From Draconibacterium aestuarii (lineage in GTDB: Bacteria > Bacteroidota > Bacteroidia > Bacteroidales > Prolixibacteraceae): a DNA stretch of 64,000 nt. Position 1 is the first letter of the stretch. Every line of letters begins with the position of its first letter. The notes under the pieces are model-generated. The model was not told the DNA's origin. It did no database searches and saw nothing but the letters and a program-made list of their open reading frames with translations. Made by a program: the position numbers and the translations under genes. The stretch lies in the NCBI GenBank assembly GCA_026671195.1, contig JAPOHD010000069.1, positions 1-64,000 of the forward strand, given 5' to 3'. This document shows positions 26,719-36,185 of this stretch, piece by piece.

Positions 26719-28035
26719 TTACTCCTCCACCATATTTCCAGGAAGCTCTTTTGTAGCTTTTGCCCCCAGCTTTTTAATGTTTTCTGCCCGCCGCACCAGG
26801 TTGCCGCTTCCAACGTGTAATTTATTCAAGGCCGCATCGTAGGTTTTTCGTGTGGTATCCAGGTTTTTACCTATGGTTTCCATGTCGATAACAAAGCCAA
26901 CAAATTTATCGTAAAGTGCTCCCCCCTGCTTGGCAATTTCAAGGGCATTTTTAGTTTGGTTTTCCTGTTGCCAAATCGACGAAATGGTACGCAATGTAGC
27001 CAGCAAAGTTGAAGGGCTTACCAATACTACCTTCTGATCCCAGGCCAAAGAAAATAATTCCTGATCTTCACTAACAGCCACACCAAACGATGCTTCAATG
27101 GGAATGAACAACAGCACAAAATCAGGCGAATTTAGCATGCTCGCCGTTTGATAATGTTTTTCACTTAACCCTTTTATATGTGCTTTTAAACTCAAAAGAT
27201 GCTCTTTGATATGCTTCTCGCGTTCGGCTTCGGTTTCGGCATTAACTGCGCGCTCGTAGGCAATCAGCGAAACTTTCGAATCAACAATAATGTGTTTGTT
27301 ATCAGGCAGGTTAATCACAATATCGGGTTGAATGCGTTTGCCATCTTCCGAAGTATCGCTAAACTGTTTTTGATATCCGTTCGTTCCTTCGTTTAATCCC
27401 GAGCGTTCCAGAATCCTTTCCAGAACCACTTCGCCCCAGTTGCCTTGTTTTTTCACATCGCCCTTTAACGCTTTGGTAAGATTGCTGGCTTCCTGGCTAA
27501 TTTTGGAATTTAAATCGTGAAGCTTTTTCAATTCAGCACGTAAATCGGTTTGGTCTTTTAAGCCCTTTTCATAGGTTTCATCAACCTTTTTTTCAAATCC
27601 CTGAATTCGTTCGCGCAGTGGAGCCAAAATTTCTCCCATATTTTTCTGATTGACAGCTGTAAATTTTTCGCTGTTTTTCTCCAATATTTTATGAGCGACA
27701 TTTTCAAACTCGGTGGTAAATTTCTTTTGCAGCTCTTCCATTTGCTGCTTTTCTGTTGTTAGCTTTTCGTGAAGATTGGCCATCTCAACTTCTGCTTTGG
27801 CCAAACGTTCGGCTTTCTGATCGTTATCGAGTTCAGCTTCCTGCAACTCTTTCGTTAAACGCTCACGTTCCGCTTGCAGGTTTTGAACCCGTTCTTCCAA
27901 TTGTGCTTTACCTTTTTCGTATTCAGTTTGAACCAACAAGTGCTCGGTTTCTGAAGACTTTACCTTTAATTTCGAGAATAAGATGGCCACAACAAATCCT
28001 GGCACTAGTCCGGCAAGCAGATAAATAAATTCCAT
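26719..28035 (-). CDS. rmuC: RmuC-family DNA recombination protein
   Basis: RmuC limits inversions at short inverted repeats and resembles a nuclease. The 438-residue protein has one N-terminal membrane segment (LLAGLVPGFVVAILF), a long coiled coil at about 25-180, then the conserved core with GNWGEVVLERILERSGL, QPDIVINLPDNKHIIVDSKVSL (PD-(D/E)xK-like fold) and FIPIEASFGVAV. Length is typical. Molecular function is poorly defined in any organism. It is a single gene, convergent with pyrC. Confidence 0.93.
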   Translation of the reverse strand: MEFIYLLAGLVPGFVVAILFSKLKVKSSETEHLLVQTEYEKGKAQLEERVQNLQAERERLTKELQEAELDNDQKAERLAKAEVEMANLHEKLTTEKQQMEELQKKFTTEFENVAHKILEKNSEKFTAVNQKNMGEILAPLRERIQGFEKKVDETYEKGLKDQTDLRAELKKLHDLNSKISQEASNLTKALKGDVKKQGNWGEVVLERILERSGLNEGTNGYQKQFSDTSEDGKRIQPDIVINLPDNKHIIVDSKVSLIAYERAVNAETEAEREKHIKEHLLSLKAHIKGLSEKHYQTASMLNSPDFVLLFIPIEASFGVAVSEDQELFSLAWDQKVVLVSPSTLLATLRTISSIWQQENQTKNALEIAKQGGALYDKFVGFVIDMETIGKNLDTTRKTYDAALNKLHVGSGNLVRRAENIKKLGAKATKELPGNMVEE

Positions 28036-28348
28036 TTAACGATATTTTTAATGGCTAAATGTACAAAGAACTTCACAGAAGCGAGGAAAGCCATGGTATG
28101 ATTTTAAGAATAAAAGACTGGAACTTCCGTTGTACCAAATTAACATTCCAATGTCACCTCAGAGTTTCAAACCGCACCAACTTCCTCTCTCTCCGCCTCT
28201 TAAACGCATTCCCACGATTTAACAAAAATAGTTACTGAGGTTAATTTTCTTTAAATGCTGCGGATTCAGCACCATTCGGTATGCCTTTTGTTTACCCAAA
28301 AACTTCTTTAAAAGAATAAAAACAATTAAACAATTAAAATTCAGAAAT
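28036..28348. other. Intergenic region with no recognised feature
   Basis: This 313-bp gap is the divergent spacer between rmuC and the outer-membrane protein gene. I see no gene, RNA or clear repeat; it must hold both promoters, which I could not define. Confidence 0.5.
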
Positions 28349-28867
28349 ATGAAAAAGATTATTGGGTTGGCAGTTCTGCTGCTTTCAATTATTGCGGTAC
28401 AAGCGCAGGACCACAACATTGGATTACGAGTTGGTTACCAAAACTCACGTATGCTGGTTGACGGCAGCAAACTGGGTAGCTCCGGAAATTCAATTTACGT
28501 TAATGCGTATAAGGACACACAAATGTTGCCTTTCCTTTTTTTCCACTCAGGATTGCAGTATTCGCAATCGGAATCAACTATTGAGAATATGGATTACCGC
28601 CTTAATTATCTGGGTGCTCCTGTTGGCTTGAAAGTAAAACTTGGTCCGGTAAATGCAATTGGTGGTGCAGCGTTTAATGTAAAACTGAATGAAAAGAATT
28701 CACCTTTCGAAAAGTCTGCCAAATGGTATGATACCAATGCATTCCTTGGTGCCGGGTTTAACATCCTGTTTTTGAATGTTGATGCCCGTTATGTCTGGGG
28801 TTTAACAAATATCAACAACGGCATTCATAACAACGGCTTCCAGATTGGTTTAGGACTACGATTCTAA
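28349..28867 (+). CDS. Outer-membrane beta-barrel protein
   Basis: A 172-residue protein with a signal peptide (MKKIIGLAVLLLSIIAVQAQ, cleavage after AQA/Q) and alternating beta-strand patterns, for example NIGLRVGYQNSR, PVGLKVKLGP and the final GFQIGLGLRF with an aromatic last residue, the mark of barrels inserted by BamA. It fits the small OmpX/PorT-like barrel families of Bacteroidota. Function unknown. A single gene with its own terminator. Confidence 0.75.
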   Translation: MKKIIGLAVLLLSIIAVQAQDHNIGLRVGYQNSRMLVDGSKLGSSGNSIYVNAYKDTQMLPFLFFHSGLQYSQSESTIENMDYRLNYLGAPVGLKVKLGPVNAIGGAAFNVKLNEKNSPFEKSAKWYDTNAFLGAGFNILFLNVDARYVWGLTNINNGIHNNGFQIGLGLRF

Positions 28868-28895
28868 GATATACATACCATTCACACTTTGTATA

Positions 28896-28927
28896 GGTGG
28901 TTTCTGAATATTCAGAAACTGCCTTTT
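28896..28927 (+). terminator. Terminator after the beta-barrel gene
   Basis: GGTGGTTTCTGAA (28896-28908) pairs with TTCAGAAACTGCC (28911-28923), with two G-U pairs, followed by TTTT. A Rho-independent terminator. Confidence 0.75.
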
Positions 28928-28991
28928 CTTTTGGATTAAATTAAGAGCTTTGCATAATTTTCTTATTTTAGTTTTTCTAAAAATGAATCAC

Positions 28992-29654
28992 ATGGATGTA
29001 AAAATTGAGCCGGGTTGGAAAGCCCAGCTTCAAGAAGAATTTAATAAAGACTATTTTATAAAACTGAGTGAGTTTGTAAAAAACGAATACAATACGCAAC
29101 GAATTTTCCCACCCGGCAAACTTATTTTTAATGCCTTTAACCAGTGTACTTTCGAGAATTTAAAAGTGGTTATTTTAGGGCAAGATCCGTATCACGGTCC
29201 CGGGCAGGCACATGGTCTATGTTTTTCTGTTAACGACGGAATTGCATTTCCGCCAAGTTTACGGAATATATTTAAAGAGTTAAACCAGGACATGGGTAAA
29301 CCTATTCCTGAAACCGGTAATCTTATTGACTGGGCAAAGCAAGGTGTATTATTATTGAACGCCACATTAACTGTTCGCGCCCAAACAGCAGGATCGCACC
29401 AAAAAAAGGGTTGGGAAATATTTACCGATGCTGTGATTCAAAAAATAAGCTCGGAAAAAGAGAATGTGGTTTTCCTGTTGTGGGGAAATTATGCGATTAG
29501 CAAAAGCAAATTTATCGACCAAAACAAACACCTGGTTTTAACGTCGGTACATCCATCGCCACTTTCGGCCAGTCGTGGTTTTTTTGGCAACAAACATTTT
29601 AGCAGAACCAATGAGTTTTTGATCTCGAAAGGTTTGGAACCAATCAAATGGTAA
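28992..29654 (+). CDS. ung: Uracil-DNA glycosylase
   Basis: Removes uracil from DNA in base-excision repair. From the ATG at 28992 it has 220 residues. The water-activating motif [18 protein letters not shown], the [11 protein letters not shown] block, [11 protein letters not shown] and the DNA-intercalating [13 protein letters not shown] loop are all intact, so it is family 1 UNG. In-frame ATGs at 28983 and 28950 are possible; MDVKIEPGW is the usual family beginning. Confidence 0.95.
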   Translation: MDVKIEPGWKAQLQEEFNKDYFIKLSEFVKNEYNTQRIFPPGKLIFNAFNQCTFENLKVVILGQDPYHGPGQAHGLCFSVNDGIAFPPSLRNIFKELNQDMGKPIPETGNLIDWAKQGVLLLNATLTVRAQTAGSHQKKGWEIFTDAVIQKISSEKENVVFLLWGNYAISKSKFIDQNKHLVLTSVHPSPLSASRGFFGNKHFSRTNEFLISKGLEPIKW

Positions 29655-29674
29655 ACCTCTATATTTTCGAACAT

Positions 29675-29713
29675 AAAAAAAACCGATACACAAAACTGTA
29701 TCGGTTTTTTTTT
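29675..29713. terminator. Bidirectional terminator between ung and KAS III-like gene
   Basis: A8-CCGATACA (29675-29690) pairs with TGTATCGG-T8/9 (29697-29713). The A tract before and T tract after make it effective on both strands for these convergent genes. Confidence 0.88.
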
Positions 29714-29728
29714 ACAGTAACTCGTTTT

Positions 29729-30811
29729 TTACCACTTGTAAACAATCGAATTGATATTCATTCCGGCACCTACCGAGCAAAGGATAGTGTAATCTCCTTT
29801 ATTTACTTCGTGTCCTTCCATTTTTCCTTTCATTACCAAATCGAGCAATGTTGGAACAGTAGCTGTTGACGAATTACCCAGTTTACGGATGCTCATTGGC
29901 ATAATTCCTTCCGGAATTTCCTTTTCGCCATATAATTTAAATACTCCGGCTAAAATGGCTTCATCCATTTTCTCATTGGCCTGGTGGATAAATATCTTTT
30001 TTATATCGCTTAATTCCAGCCCGGCTTTTTCAATACTGTCTTTTACCACACCAGGAACAGTTGTAATAGCATAAACATATAGTTTATGACCCGACATTTT
30101 CACAAACAACTCATCGCCCTGAAATTCGGGATTACTTGATTCGCCCAAAGTTAAAAGATTGGCATATTTAACTGAATCGGAACGGCTCGAATGCGCGAGA
30201 ATTCCAATTGGCTCTTCACTTTCAATCGCCTCCACAATTGTAGCTCCCGCTCCGTCGGCATAAATCATCGAATCGCGGTCGTGCGGATCTGAGATACGAG
30301 ACAAAACATCGGCTCCAATTACAACACCACGCCTTTTGTAGCCACTTTTTATGTACGCATCGGCAACAATCATCGATTGTGTCCACCCCGGGCACCCCGA
30401 TATAACATCGTGGCAAATACATTCCGGATTCTTAATGTTCAGCTTCATTTTCACCTTATTGGCTAAGCTGGGCAATATATCGGAACGTACATTTCCTTCG
30501 GCAATATCGCCGAAGTTATGTCCAAGAATAATAAATTCGAGGCTCTCTTTATCTATCCCTGCATCTTTGCAGGCATCTTTAATTGCAATAGCAGCAATGT
30601 CAGATGTTATCTGGTCGACTGCAACATACCTGCGCTCTTCGATATTTGTAATCTCTTTGAATTTCTGAATGATTTCTTCATTCGATTTATCCTCAATCTT
30701 TTTTTTCGAAGGAGTATAAAATTCGTAATCCAAAAAATGACTGTTTTTTATTATTTGAGGAGGAGTACAACTCCCGGTTCCAATAATTCTAGTGTATATT
30801 TTCTTTGCCAT
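29729..30811 (-). CDS. 3-oxoacyl-ACP synthase III (FabH)-family protein
   Basis: A thiolase-fold condensing enzyme of 360 residues. The Cys-His-Asn triad of KAS III is present: Cys140 (VISGCPGW), His276 (IFIHQANEKM) and Asn313 (KLGNSSTATVP). It opens with a longer segment than housekeeping FabH, so it may act on a special acyl substrate rather than start general fatty-acid synthesis. It is the last of three same-strand genes with the LpxH-like phosphatase (12 bp upstream) and a TlpA-like lipoprotein, hinting at envelope lipid metabolism. Confidence 0.82.
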   Translation of the reverse strand: MAKKIYTRIIGTGSCTPPQIIKNSHFLDYEFYTPSKKKIEDKSNEEIIQKFKEITNIEERRYVAVDQITSDIAAIAIKDACKDAGIDKESLEFIILGHNFGDIAEGNVRSDILPSLANKVKMKLNIKNPECICHDVISGCPGWTQSMIVADAYIKSGYKRRGVVIGADVLSRISDPHDRDSMIYADGAGATIVEAIESEEPIGILAHSSRSDSVKYANLLTLGESSNPEFQGDELFVKMSGHKLYVYAITTVPGVVKDSIEKAGLELSDIKKIFIHQANEKMDEAILAGVFKLYGEKEIPEGIMPMSIRKLGNSSTATVPTLLDLVMKGKMEGHEVNKGDYTILCSVGAGMNINSIVYKW

Positions 30812-30823
30812 AAATACCTTCTT

Positions 30824-31585
30824 CTAAGCCGAAGCTTGATCCTTATATTTCTTTAACTCAAATTTATCGCCGTCGAAAACACCATAAGAGAAACTTTTAA
30901 TCCAGTCGCCCAATAAAATAAAGCTGGTATTCTCATTCATTTTTTCATTTGCCATGCGGTGACGATGCCCCAAAACAAAATAATCTACAGGATTCGTTTT
31001 TAGAAAATCCGCGGCAAATTTATACATTCCATCCTGATTAACCATAAAACCGGCTTGATAATCATTTTTTGATAACCTACTGGATGCCGACCATTTGTGT
31101 GCAAGAGCAAAGGTAAAATTTGGGTGAAGTCGTGAAAACAGCCATTGCAATGGTTTATTTGTAAACACTTTTTTCAGAAGGATGTAACCTTTGTCATTTG
31201 GATCAAGGCCATCGCCGTGTGCCAGAAAAAACGTTTTCCCTTTAATTTCCTTAATGATTTCGGACCGGTGAACAGTAACGCCCAGTTCCTCTTGCAAATA
31301 ATCGAATACCCATAAATCGTGGTTTCCTGTAAAAAAATGCACCGGAACACCACTATCGGCGATATCGGCTATTCGTCCGAGTATTCGCGTAAATCCGCGC
31401 GGAGCAACTTTCTTGTAATCGTACCAATAGTCAAAAATATCGCCCATCAAATACAATTCGGCCACATTGGTTTTTATTTCATCAAGCCAGCGGGCAAATA
31501 ATAATTCACGTTCGCGATTGTTTTTTAAAGCCGGAGCTCCAAGATGCACATCCGAAACAAAATATATAAGCCCTTTTTCTGACAA
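30824..31585 (-). CDS. UDP-2,3-diacylglucosamine diphosphatase-like metallophosphatase
   Basis: Probably makes lipid X from UDP-2,3-diacylglucosamine in lipid A synthesis. The 253-residue calcineurin-like protein has the di-metal motifs SDVHLGAP (9-16 region), LMGDIFDYW, FTGNHDLW, LAHGDG and LGHRHRM. The arrangement fits LpxH and its close Bacteroidota relatives. It lies 19 bp after the TlpA-like gene on the same strand. LpxG- or other UshA-like phosphatases are less likely. Confidence 0.85.
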   Translation of the reverse strand: MSEKGLIYFVSDVHLGAPALKNNRERELLFARWLDEIKTNVAELYLMGDIFDYWYDYKKVAPRGFTRILGRIADIADSGVPVHFFTGNHDLWVFDYLQEELGVTVHRSEIIKEIKGKTFFLAHGDGLDPNDKGYILLKKVFTNKPLQWLFSRLHPNFTFALAHKWSASSRLSKNDYQAGFMVNQDGMYKFAADFLKTNPVDYFVLGHRHRMANEKMNENTSFILLGDWIKSFSYGVFDGDKFELKKYKDQASA

Positions 31586-31604
31586 AATAAGTCGATTTTG
31601 AATT

Positions 31605-32762
31605 TTATTTTAACAGCTGAGCAATTGCTTTATCCAGTGCCGGTCCTTTTAAGTTTTTTGCAACTATAACTCCGTCTTTATCCAATAAATAATTAAACGG
31701 AACCGACTGCACATTGTAAACAGTTGTTGCTTGCGTACTTCCTTTCATATCGCCAACATTTATCCAGGTAAGTTTATCCTGATCGATGGCATCCACCCAT
31801 TCGCTGCGATTATCGTCGACACTAACCTGGTAGATTTCAAACCCCTTACGTTTGTATTTATTGTAGACTTCAACCAAAACCGGATTTTGAATGCGTGAGC
31901 CACGATCGACTGCCGCCCAAAACTGCACCAAAACCACTTTCCCACGTAACGACGATAAAGCCACTTCATTTCCGTCGGTATCGGGTAAAATTATATCAGG
32001 ACTGTTTTCTCCCTGTTCCTGAATAAACTGTTGCATTTTGGCCGCTTGTTGCTGGCGAACATACTGTAAGGTATTATTGTAAAGCGCCTTAACCTGTTCC
32101 GACTGCGGATAAATAGAATTTAAGGCCGACGCCGCAGTTCGCATAACCTGTAAATCGCGAACAATATAAAATTGGTCATCGGTATTAAATTTCTGATATA
32201 ACGCCAAAACACTGGCCATTGCAAAAGGATTCTCTCTTACAAAATTGGTTGAAAAATCGATTTGTTCCTGAACAATCTCATCGTATTTTTTTGCCCAATT
32301 CGGACGAACCTCATCGTAATCAGGGTTTCCTTCATACAAGTTATTTAACGATTGTAACGAATCGAGTTTATGACGTGTTTCTTTCAATTTAGTGTCCAGT
32401 AGTTTTACCTGTTCCGAGCCTAAAGATCCTGAAACATTATACTCGCGGTAAAAATTGGCAGCATCAGCCTCAACAACAACTGTTTCAGCCGAATCAACCA
32501 GGAGAGTTATAAAGTTATGATCAGTTAGTTTTAATAAATAAAACGTTGGGATACCGGTAATTCCTTTAAACTCAAATTCACCTTTATTGTTAATTTTAGT
32601 CTCGCCTATTTGCTTTCGGGAAGACGTTAACAACTGCTCCAAATAAATTGATTCTCCTTCTGCATGGGTAATTTTCCCACGAATCGTAAACTGGTTGTCT
32701 TGCTTACAACTGCCCAGAATAAAAACAGTTGCCACCAGAAAAAATAAAACTCTGTATGTCAT
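31605..32762 (-). CDS. TlpA-like thioredoxin-fold lipoprotein lacking CxxC
   Basis: An envelope lipoprotein of 385 residues from the chosen ATG, with a lipobox (FILGSC), an N-terminal DUF4369-like domain (FTIRGKITHAEGESIYLEQL) and a C-terminal AhpC/TSA-Redoxin domain (IILPDTDGNEVALSSLRGK). Where such proteins have FWASWCGPC, this one reads FWAAVDRGSR, so both active-site cysteines are missing and thiol redox chemistry is unlikely. The cis-Pro region SVPFNYLL is kept. The start at 32762 places the signal peptide correctly; an upstream ATG would add 24 non-signal residues. Confidence 0.85.
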   Translation of the reverse strand: MTYRVLFFLVATVFILGSCKQDNQFTIRGKITHAEGESIYLEQLLTSSRKQIGETKINNKGEFEFKGITGIPTFYLLKLTDHNFITLLVDSAETVVVEADAANFYREYNVSGSLGSEQVKLLDTKLKETRHKLDSLQSLNNLYEGNPDYDEVRPNWAKKYDEIVQEQIDFSTNFVRENPFAMASVLALYQKFNTDDQFYIVRDLQVMRTAASALNSIYPQSEQVKALYNNTLQYVRQQQAAKMQQFIQEQGENSPDIILPDTDGNEVALSSLRGKVVLVQFWAAVDRGSRIQNPVLVEVYNKYKRKGFEIYQVSVDDNRSEWVDAIDQDKLTWINVGDMKGSTQATTVYNVQSVPFNYLLDKDGVIVAKNLKGPALDKAIAQLLK

Positions 32763-32928
32763 TCTATTTTGATTAAAGGCCGTAAAATTAACATTTTTGG
32801 GTACAACCAAAATAGCAAAATCCGAAAATAACATATTTTAAAACAATTATCGGCACAAAATACTACCAACACACTACTGAACAAACACTTACATTTATAC
32901 GATTCACAAAATCATTTTATGCTTTTAT

Positions 32929-32936
32929 TATTTTTG
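32929..32936 (+). promoter_or_regulatory. -7 element of the ribF promoter
   Basis: TATTTTTG fits TAnnTTTG and lies 80 bp before the GTG start. The leader shows no FMN riboswitch. Confidence 0.4.
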
Positions 32937-33016
32937 CAGTGTTCAAATCGCTGCGGTTTTAATTGAGTAAAATTTTCAATACGTTTGTAGCATAAAATCA
33001 TACTCCTTATTTAAGC

Positions 33017-33946
33017 GTGAAAATACATTACGACCTTGATCATTTTAAAGCCCGCAAACCGATAGTAACCATCGGTACTTTCGATGGATTACACAAAGGC
33101 CACCAACTGGTTGTAAGCCAATTAAAAGAGCTGGCCAAAACAATGGAGGGCGAATCGGTTATTTTTACGTTTTATCCTCATCCGAGGGTGGTAACATCGC
33201 CCAATGAATCGAATTTGAGATTACTTACCACTAAAGAAGAAAAGATTAGCTTATTTGAAAAAATGGGCATCGACCACCTGGTTATTTTCCCCTTTACCAA
33301 AGCCTTTGCAGAATTGAGTTATTCTGAATTTGTAAAAACAATCCTGGTTGAAAAAATGAACACCAAATGTTTGGTTGTGGGTTACGACCACCGTTTTGGA
33401 AAAAACCGCGAGGGAGGCTACGATTACCTGCAACAATGTGCCGATAAATACAATTTTGAAGTTATACGCACCGATGCACTTTCGGTGGAAGCCGATAAAG
33501 TAAGCTCCACAAAAATACGTGAAGCACTTGAAAAAGGGAACATTGTAAAAGCCAACCATTATCTAGGATACAATTTCACGTTGCATGGAACAGTGGTGAA
33601 TGGCGAACGATTGGGGAGAAAACTGGGATTCCCGACAGCCAATATTGTAGCGTCAGACAAATACAAGATTATTCCGGGTTACGGAGTTTACGCCGTGTAT
33701 GCTGAAGTTGAAAGACTAACTTATAAAGGGATGCTAAACATAGGAATGCGTCCAACTTTTAACAAAAATGCAGATAACCGCAGCATCGAAGTAAATATTT
33801 TTGATTTTTCGGAAGATATTTACGGCAAAGAGATCACCCTGATTTTTATAGAAAAAATAAGGGACGAACAAAAATTCGCCGGCATTGAAGCTCTTGTTGC
33901 ACAACTACATGAAGATAAAGTTTCGGCACTTAAAATTCTGGAATAG
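33017..33946 (+). CDS. ribF: Bifunctional riboflavin kinase / FAD synthetase
   Basis: Converts riboflavin to FMN and then FAD. The 309-residue protein has the N-terminal nucleotidyltransferase domain (VTIGTFDGLHKGHQ, TFYPHPR, VGYDHRFGKNREGG, SSTKIREAL) and the C-terminal flavokinase domain (LGRKLGFPTANI, GVYAVY, MNIGMRPTF, IEVNIFDFSEDIYG). Both look intact. The start is GTG at 33017. It is convergent with, and 2 bp from, the next gene. Confidence 0.95.
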   Translation: MKIHYDLDHFKARKPIVTIGTFDGLHKGHQLVVSQLKELAKTMEGESVIFTFYPHPRVVTSPNESNLRLLTTKEEKISLFEKMGIDHLVIFPFTKAFAELSYSEFVKTILVEKMNTKCLVVGYDHRFGKNREGGYDYLQQCADKYNFEVIRTDALSVEADKVSSTKIREALEKGNIVKANHYLGYNFTLHGTVVNGERLGRKLGFPTANIVASDKYKIIPGYGVYAVYAEVERLTYKGMLNIGMRPTFNKNADNRSIEVNIFDFSEDIYGKEITLIFIEKIRDEQKFAGIEALVAQLHEDKVSALKILE

Positions 33947-33948
33947 TT

Positions 33949-35013
33949 CTAATTCTTTTTTATCAGATCGCAGGTTACCGGCAGGTGATCGGAATGCACA
34001 AAATCAACAGTTTCGAAATTATACGACTGGAAACCCTCGCTATGAAGAATGTAATCGATCCGAAACGACGGAAGTTTTCCAACATACGTCCGACCAATTC
34101 CTTTCCCCGATTCTACAAAGGCGTCGGTTAACCCGTGTTTTAAATAGTTATAGGCAAACGAAGCCGGGGTATCGTTAAAATCACCACACAGAATTACATG
34201 GTAGGGCGACTCATCGATATATTTCCTGATTTCGCGAACCTGATGGGCGCGTTCCTGAAAAGCGGTTTTAAACTTTGCACCCATTTCCTTTACTTCCTTA
34301 ATATCTTTTTCCTGCGTGATTCCCGGCGATTCAATTATCGCATAGTCGTTTGGATTAATCTGATACGATTGCAAATGCACATTGAGAATCCGAACCGTGT
34401 CGGAATCAATCAACACATCGGTGTAAATGCACATGTTCCTGGAATTCTCAAAACGTACTTCCTGCATATTAACAATGGGATAACGGGTCATGGTTACCAT
34501 TCCGTAAGTATTGCTCGAACGTGCGTATTGATAATGTTTTATCGATCCTATTTTTTTAACGGTTTCGGCAAGATCGAATATATTCTTTTTCCGCAACCGG
34601 GTTTCCTGAAGACAAATAATATCCGGATTCTCTTCCTCCAGAAAAGAAACAATGGCCATGGCATTGTCCTCTACTTTCTGAGTGCCGTCGCCATAAAAAT
34701 GCCCCACATTATACGACAGAACTTTTATATCTGTATTTTCAGCTGTTTTAGGTTTTAGCTGTATGTATTGCCCTATAAAATTCCATCCAATCAGTATAAA
34801 AAACAACGACCACAAAAGATTTCGCGGTTTTAAAATCAGCCAAAGAACAACAAACAGAACGTTTGCAAAAAAAATAAAGGGGTAAGCCAAACCCAAAAAT
34901 GCAGGTATCCAAAAAACATCAGGTGAAATATAAATTGACAAATACGAAATAACTAAAGCTATTATAGCCAATATATTGAACAAGAATACTATTTTAACAA
35001 AAGCTTTCTTCAC
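33949..35013 (-). CDS. Membrane-anchored endonuclease/exonuclease/phosphatase family protein
   Basis: A 354-residue protein with three N-terminal hydrophobic segments (about 8-30, 35-55 and 62-80) followed by an EEP catalytic domain. Key blocks are VLSYNVGHFYGDG, DIICLQETRL, NVHLQSYQ, LCGDFNDTPASFAY and SDHLPV. These hold the metal-binding and catalytic residues of the DNase I / sphingomyelinase superfamily. The substrate, whether nucleic acid or phospholipid, is not evident. This layout is common in Bacteroidota. Confidence 0.85.
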   Translation of the reverse strand: MKKAFVKIVFLFNILAIIALVISYLSIYISPDVFWIPAFLGLAYPFIFFANVLFVVLWLILKPRNLLWSLFFILIGWNFIGQYIQLKPKTAENTDIKVLSYNVGHFYGDGTQKVEDNAMAIVSFLEEENPDIICLQETRLRKKNIFDLAETVKKIGSIKHYQYARSSNTYGMVTMTRYPIVNMQEVRFENSRNMCIYTDVLIDSDTVRILNVHLQSYQINPNDYAIIESPGITQEKDIKEVKEMGAKFKTAFQERAHQVREIRKYIDESPYHVILCGDFNDTPASFAYNYLKHGLTDAFVESGKGIGRTYVGKLPSFRIDYILHSEGFQSYNFETVDFVHSDHLPVTCDLIKKN

Positions 35014-35302
35014 TGTTTTCTAATTTCATTCGATAAAAATTGTTTGTCTTCAGTGGCATCAAATGTACTTCGCATAGGTACTAACCATTCCGGTACGGTG
35101 CAGATTATTGCCTATGCTTATTTCATGGTTTGGCAAGATAAAAAAAAGTCGTGTTTATAAACCGGGGGAAAGTATATTTTAACGAATTGAATTTAAAAAT
35201 TTCATCTGTGTATAATTCAGTATTCAGTAGTATAACAGATGTATCCTCTCTTAATTTCAATCATTTACATTGTGTTTCAATGATTTATTCTAATCGCTTT
35301 AT

Positions 35303-36145
35303 TTATTCCTTTCTGCCGGCCAACATCCTTTTTTTTCCGTTTATATCTGTTTTTAATTCAATTGCAATATAGCCCAGACTTTTAAGTAAATCAACCATTT
35401 CATCACCTAAAAATTCATTAATCTCAAAAAACAACCATCCTCCCGGATACAATTTATCCAGCGCAAATTCAGCAATGGTTTTGTAAAATACCAATGGATC
35501 TTCGTCTGCCACAAAAAGTGCCCCCTCGGGTTCATAATCCAGAACATTTGCATCCATCTGCTTTTTTTCGCATTCACGCACATAGGGAGGATTACTCACA
35601 ATCAGATCATATTTCTGCCAGTTGTAGTTGCCCCAATTTAAAATATCAGCTGCTGCAAACTCCACTTTCAGGTTATTTCTGATGGCATTTTCTTTGGCGG
35701 TTTCCAGTGCTTTTTCTGAAATATCAACACCGGTTACCTCCACTTGTTTTAATTCATTTTTTAAGGCCATTGCAATACAACCACTTCCGGTGCCAATATC
35801 CAAAATTCGCGCTCCGGGTTTTATACCGCTGTTACAAATCCAACTCACCAACTCTTCTGTTTCGGGGCGCGGAATTAAAACAGCAGGATTCACCTTTATA
35901 TTCAGATCATAAAATTCCGTTTCACCCAAAATATACTGAATAGGTTGGTGTGTTTTTAAAGCACCAACAATTCCTTTTATGGTATTAAAATCAGTTTCAC
36001 TCAAAACTTTGTCTTTCTCCAGAATGATCTGTGTGTAGTTCATCGATAAAACGGCCCCAAAGATTATCCGGATAAATCCGTCAACCTCAGTTTCGGGATA
36101 ATGGGGGCCCAATTCTGTTTTTATATATTGAATAGTTCTTTGCAT
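35303..36145 (-). CDS. prmC: Release-factor glutamine N5-methyltransferase PrmC
   Basis: Methylates the GGQ glutamine of peptide-chain release factors. The 280-residue protein has an N-terminal helical domain, the SAM-binding LDIGTGSGCIAMAL motif (about 118-131) and the catalytic VSNPPYV motif that binds the target glutamine. Length is typical. It is divergent from ribD with only 40 bp between, so the two promoters overlap. Confidence 0.94.
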   Translation of the reverse strand: MQRTIQYIKTELGPHYPETEVDGFIRIIFGAVLSMNYTQIILEKDKVLSETDFNTIKGIVGALKTHQPIQYILGETEFYDLNIKVNPAVLIPRPETEELVSWICNSGIKPGARILDIGTGSGCIAMALKNELKQVEVTGVDISEKALETAKENAIRNNLKVEFAAADILNWGNYNWQKYDLIVSNPPYVRECEKKQMDANVLDYEPEGALFVADEDPLVFYKTIAEFALDKLYPGGWLFFEINEFLGDEMVDLLKSLGYIAIELKTDINGKKRMLAGRKE

Positions 36146-36171
36146 TGTTTACTTTTGTGACTGCAAATTTA
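36128..36171. promoter_or_regulatory. Overlapping divergent promoters of ribD and prmC
   Basis: On the plus strand TTG (36128-36130), 19 bp, TACTTTTG (36150-36157) suits ribD. On the minus strand TAAATTTG (36171-36164) gives a -7 element for prmC. Both match TAnnTTTG. Confidence 0.5.
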
Positions 36172-36185
36172 GTTTTTCCTTTAGA

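Noticed and set aside
32820-33016. FMN riboswitch before ribF
   Set aside because: None of the conserved FMN-aptamer blocks is seen in the leader.
34198-34758. 186-codon plus-strand frame
   Set aside because: Antisense to the intact EEP-family gene with no recognisable domain.
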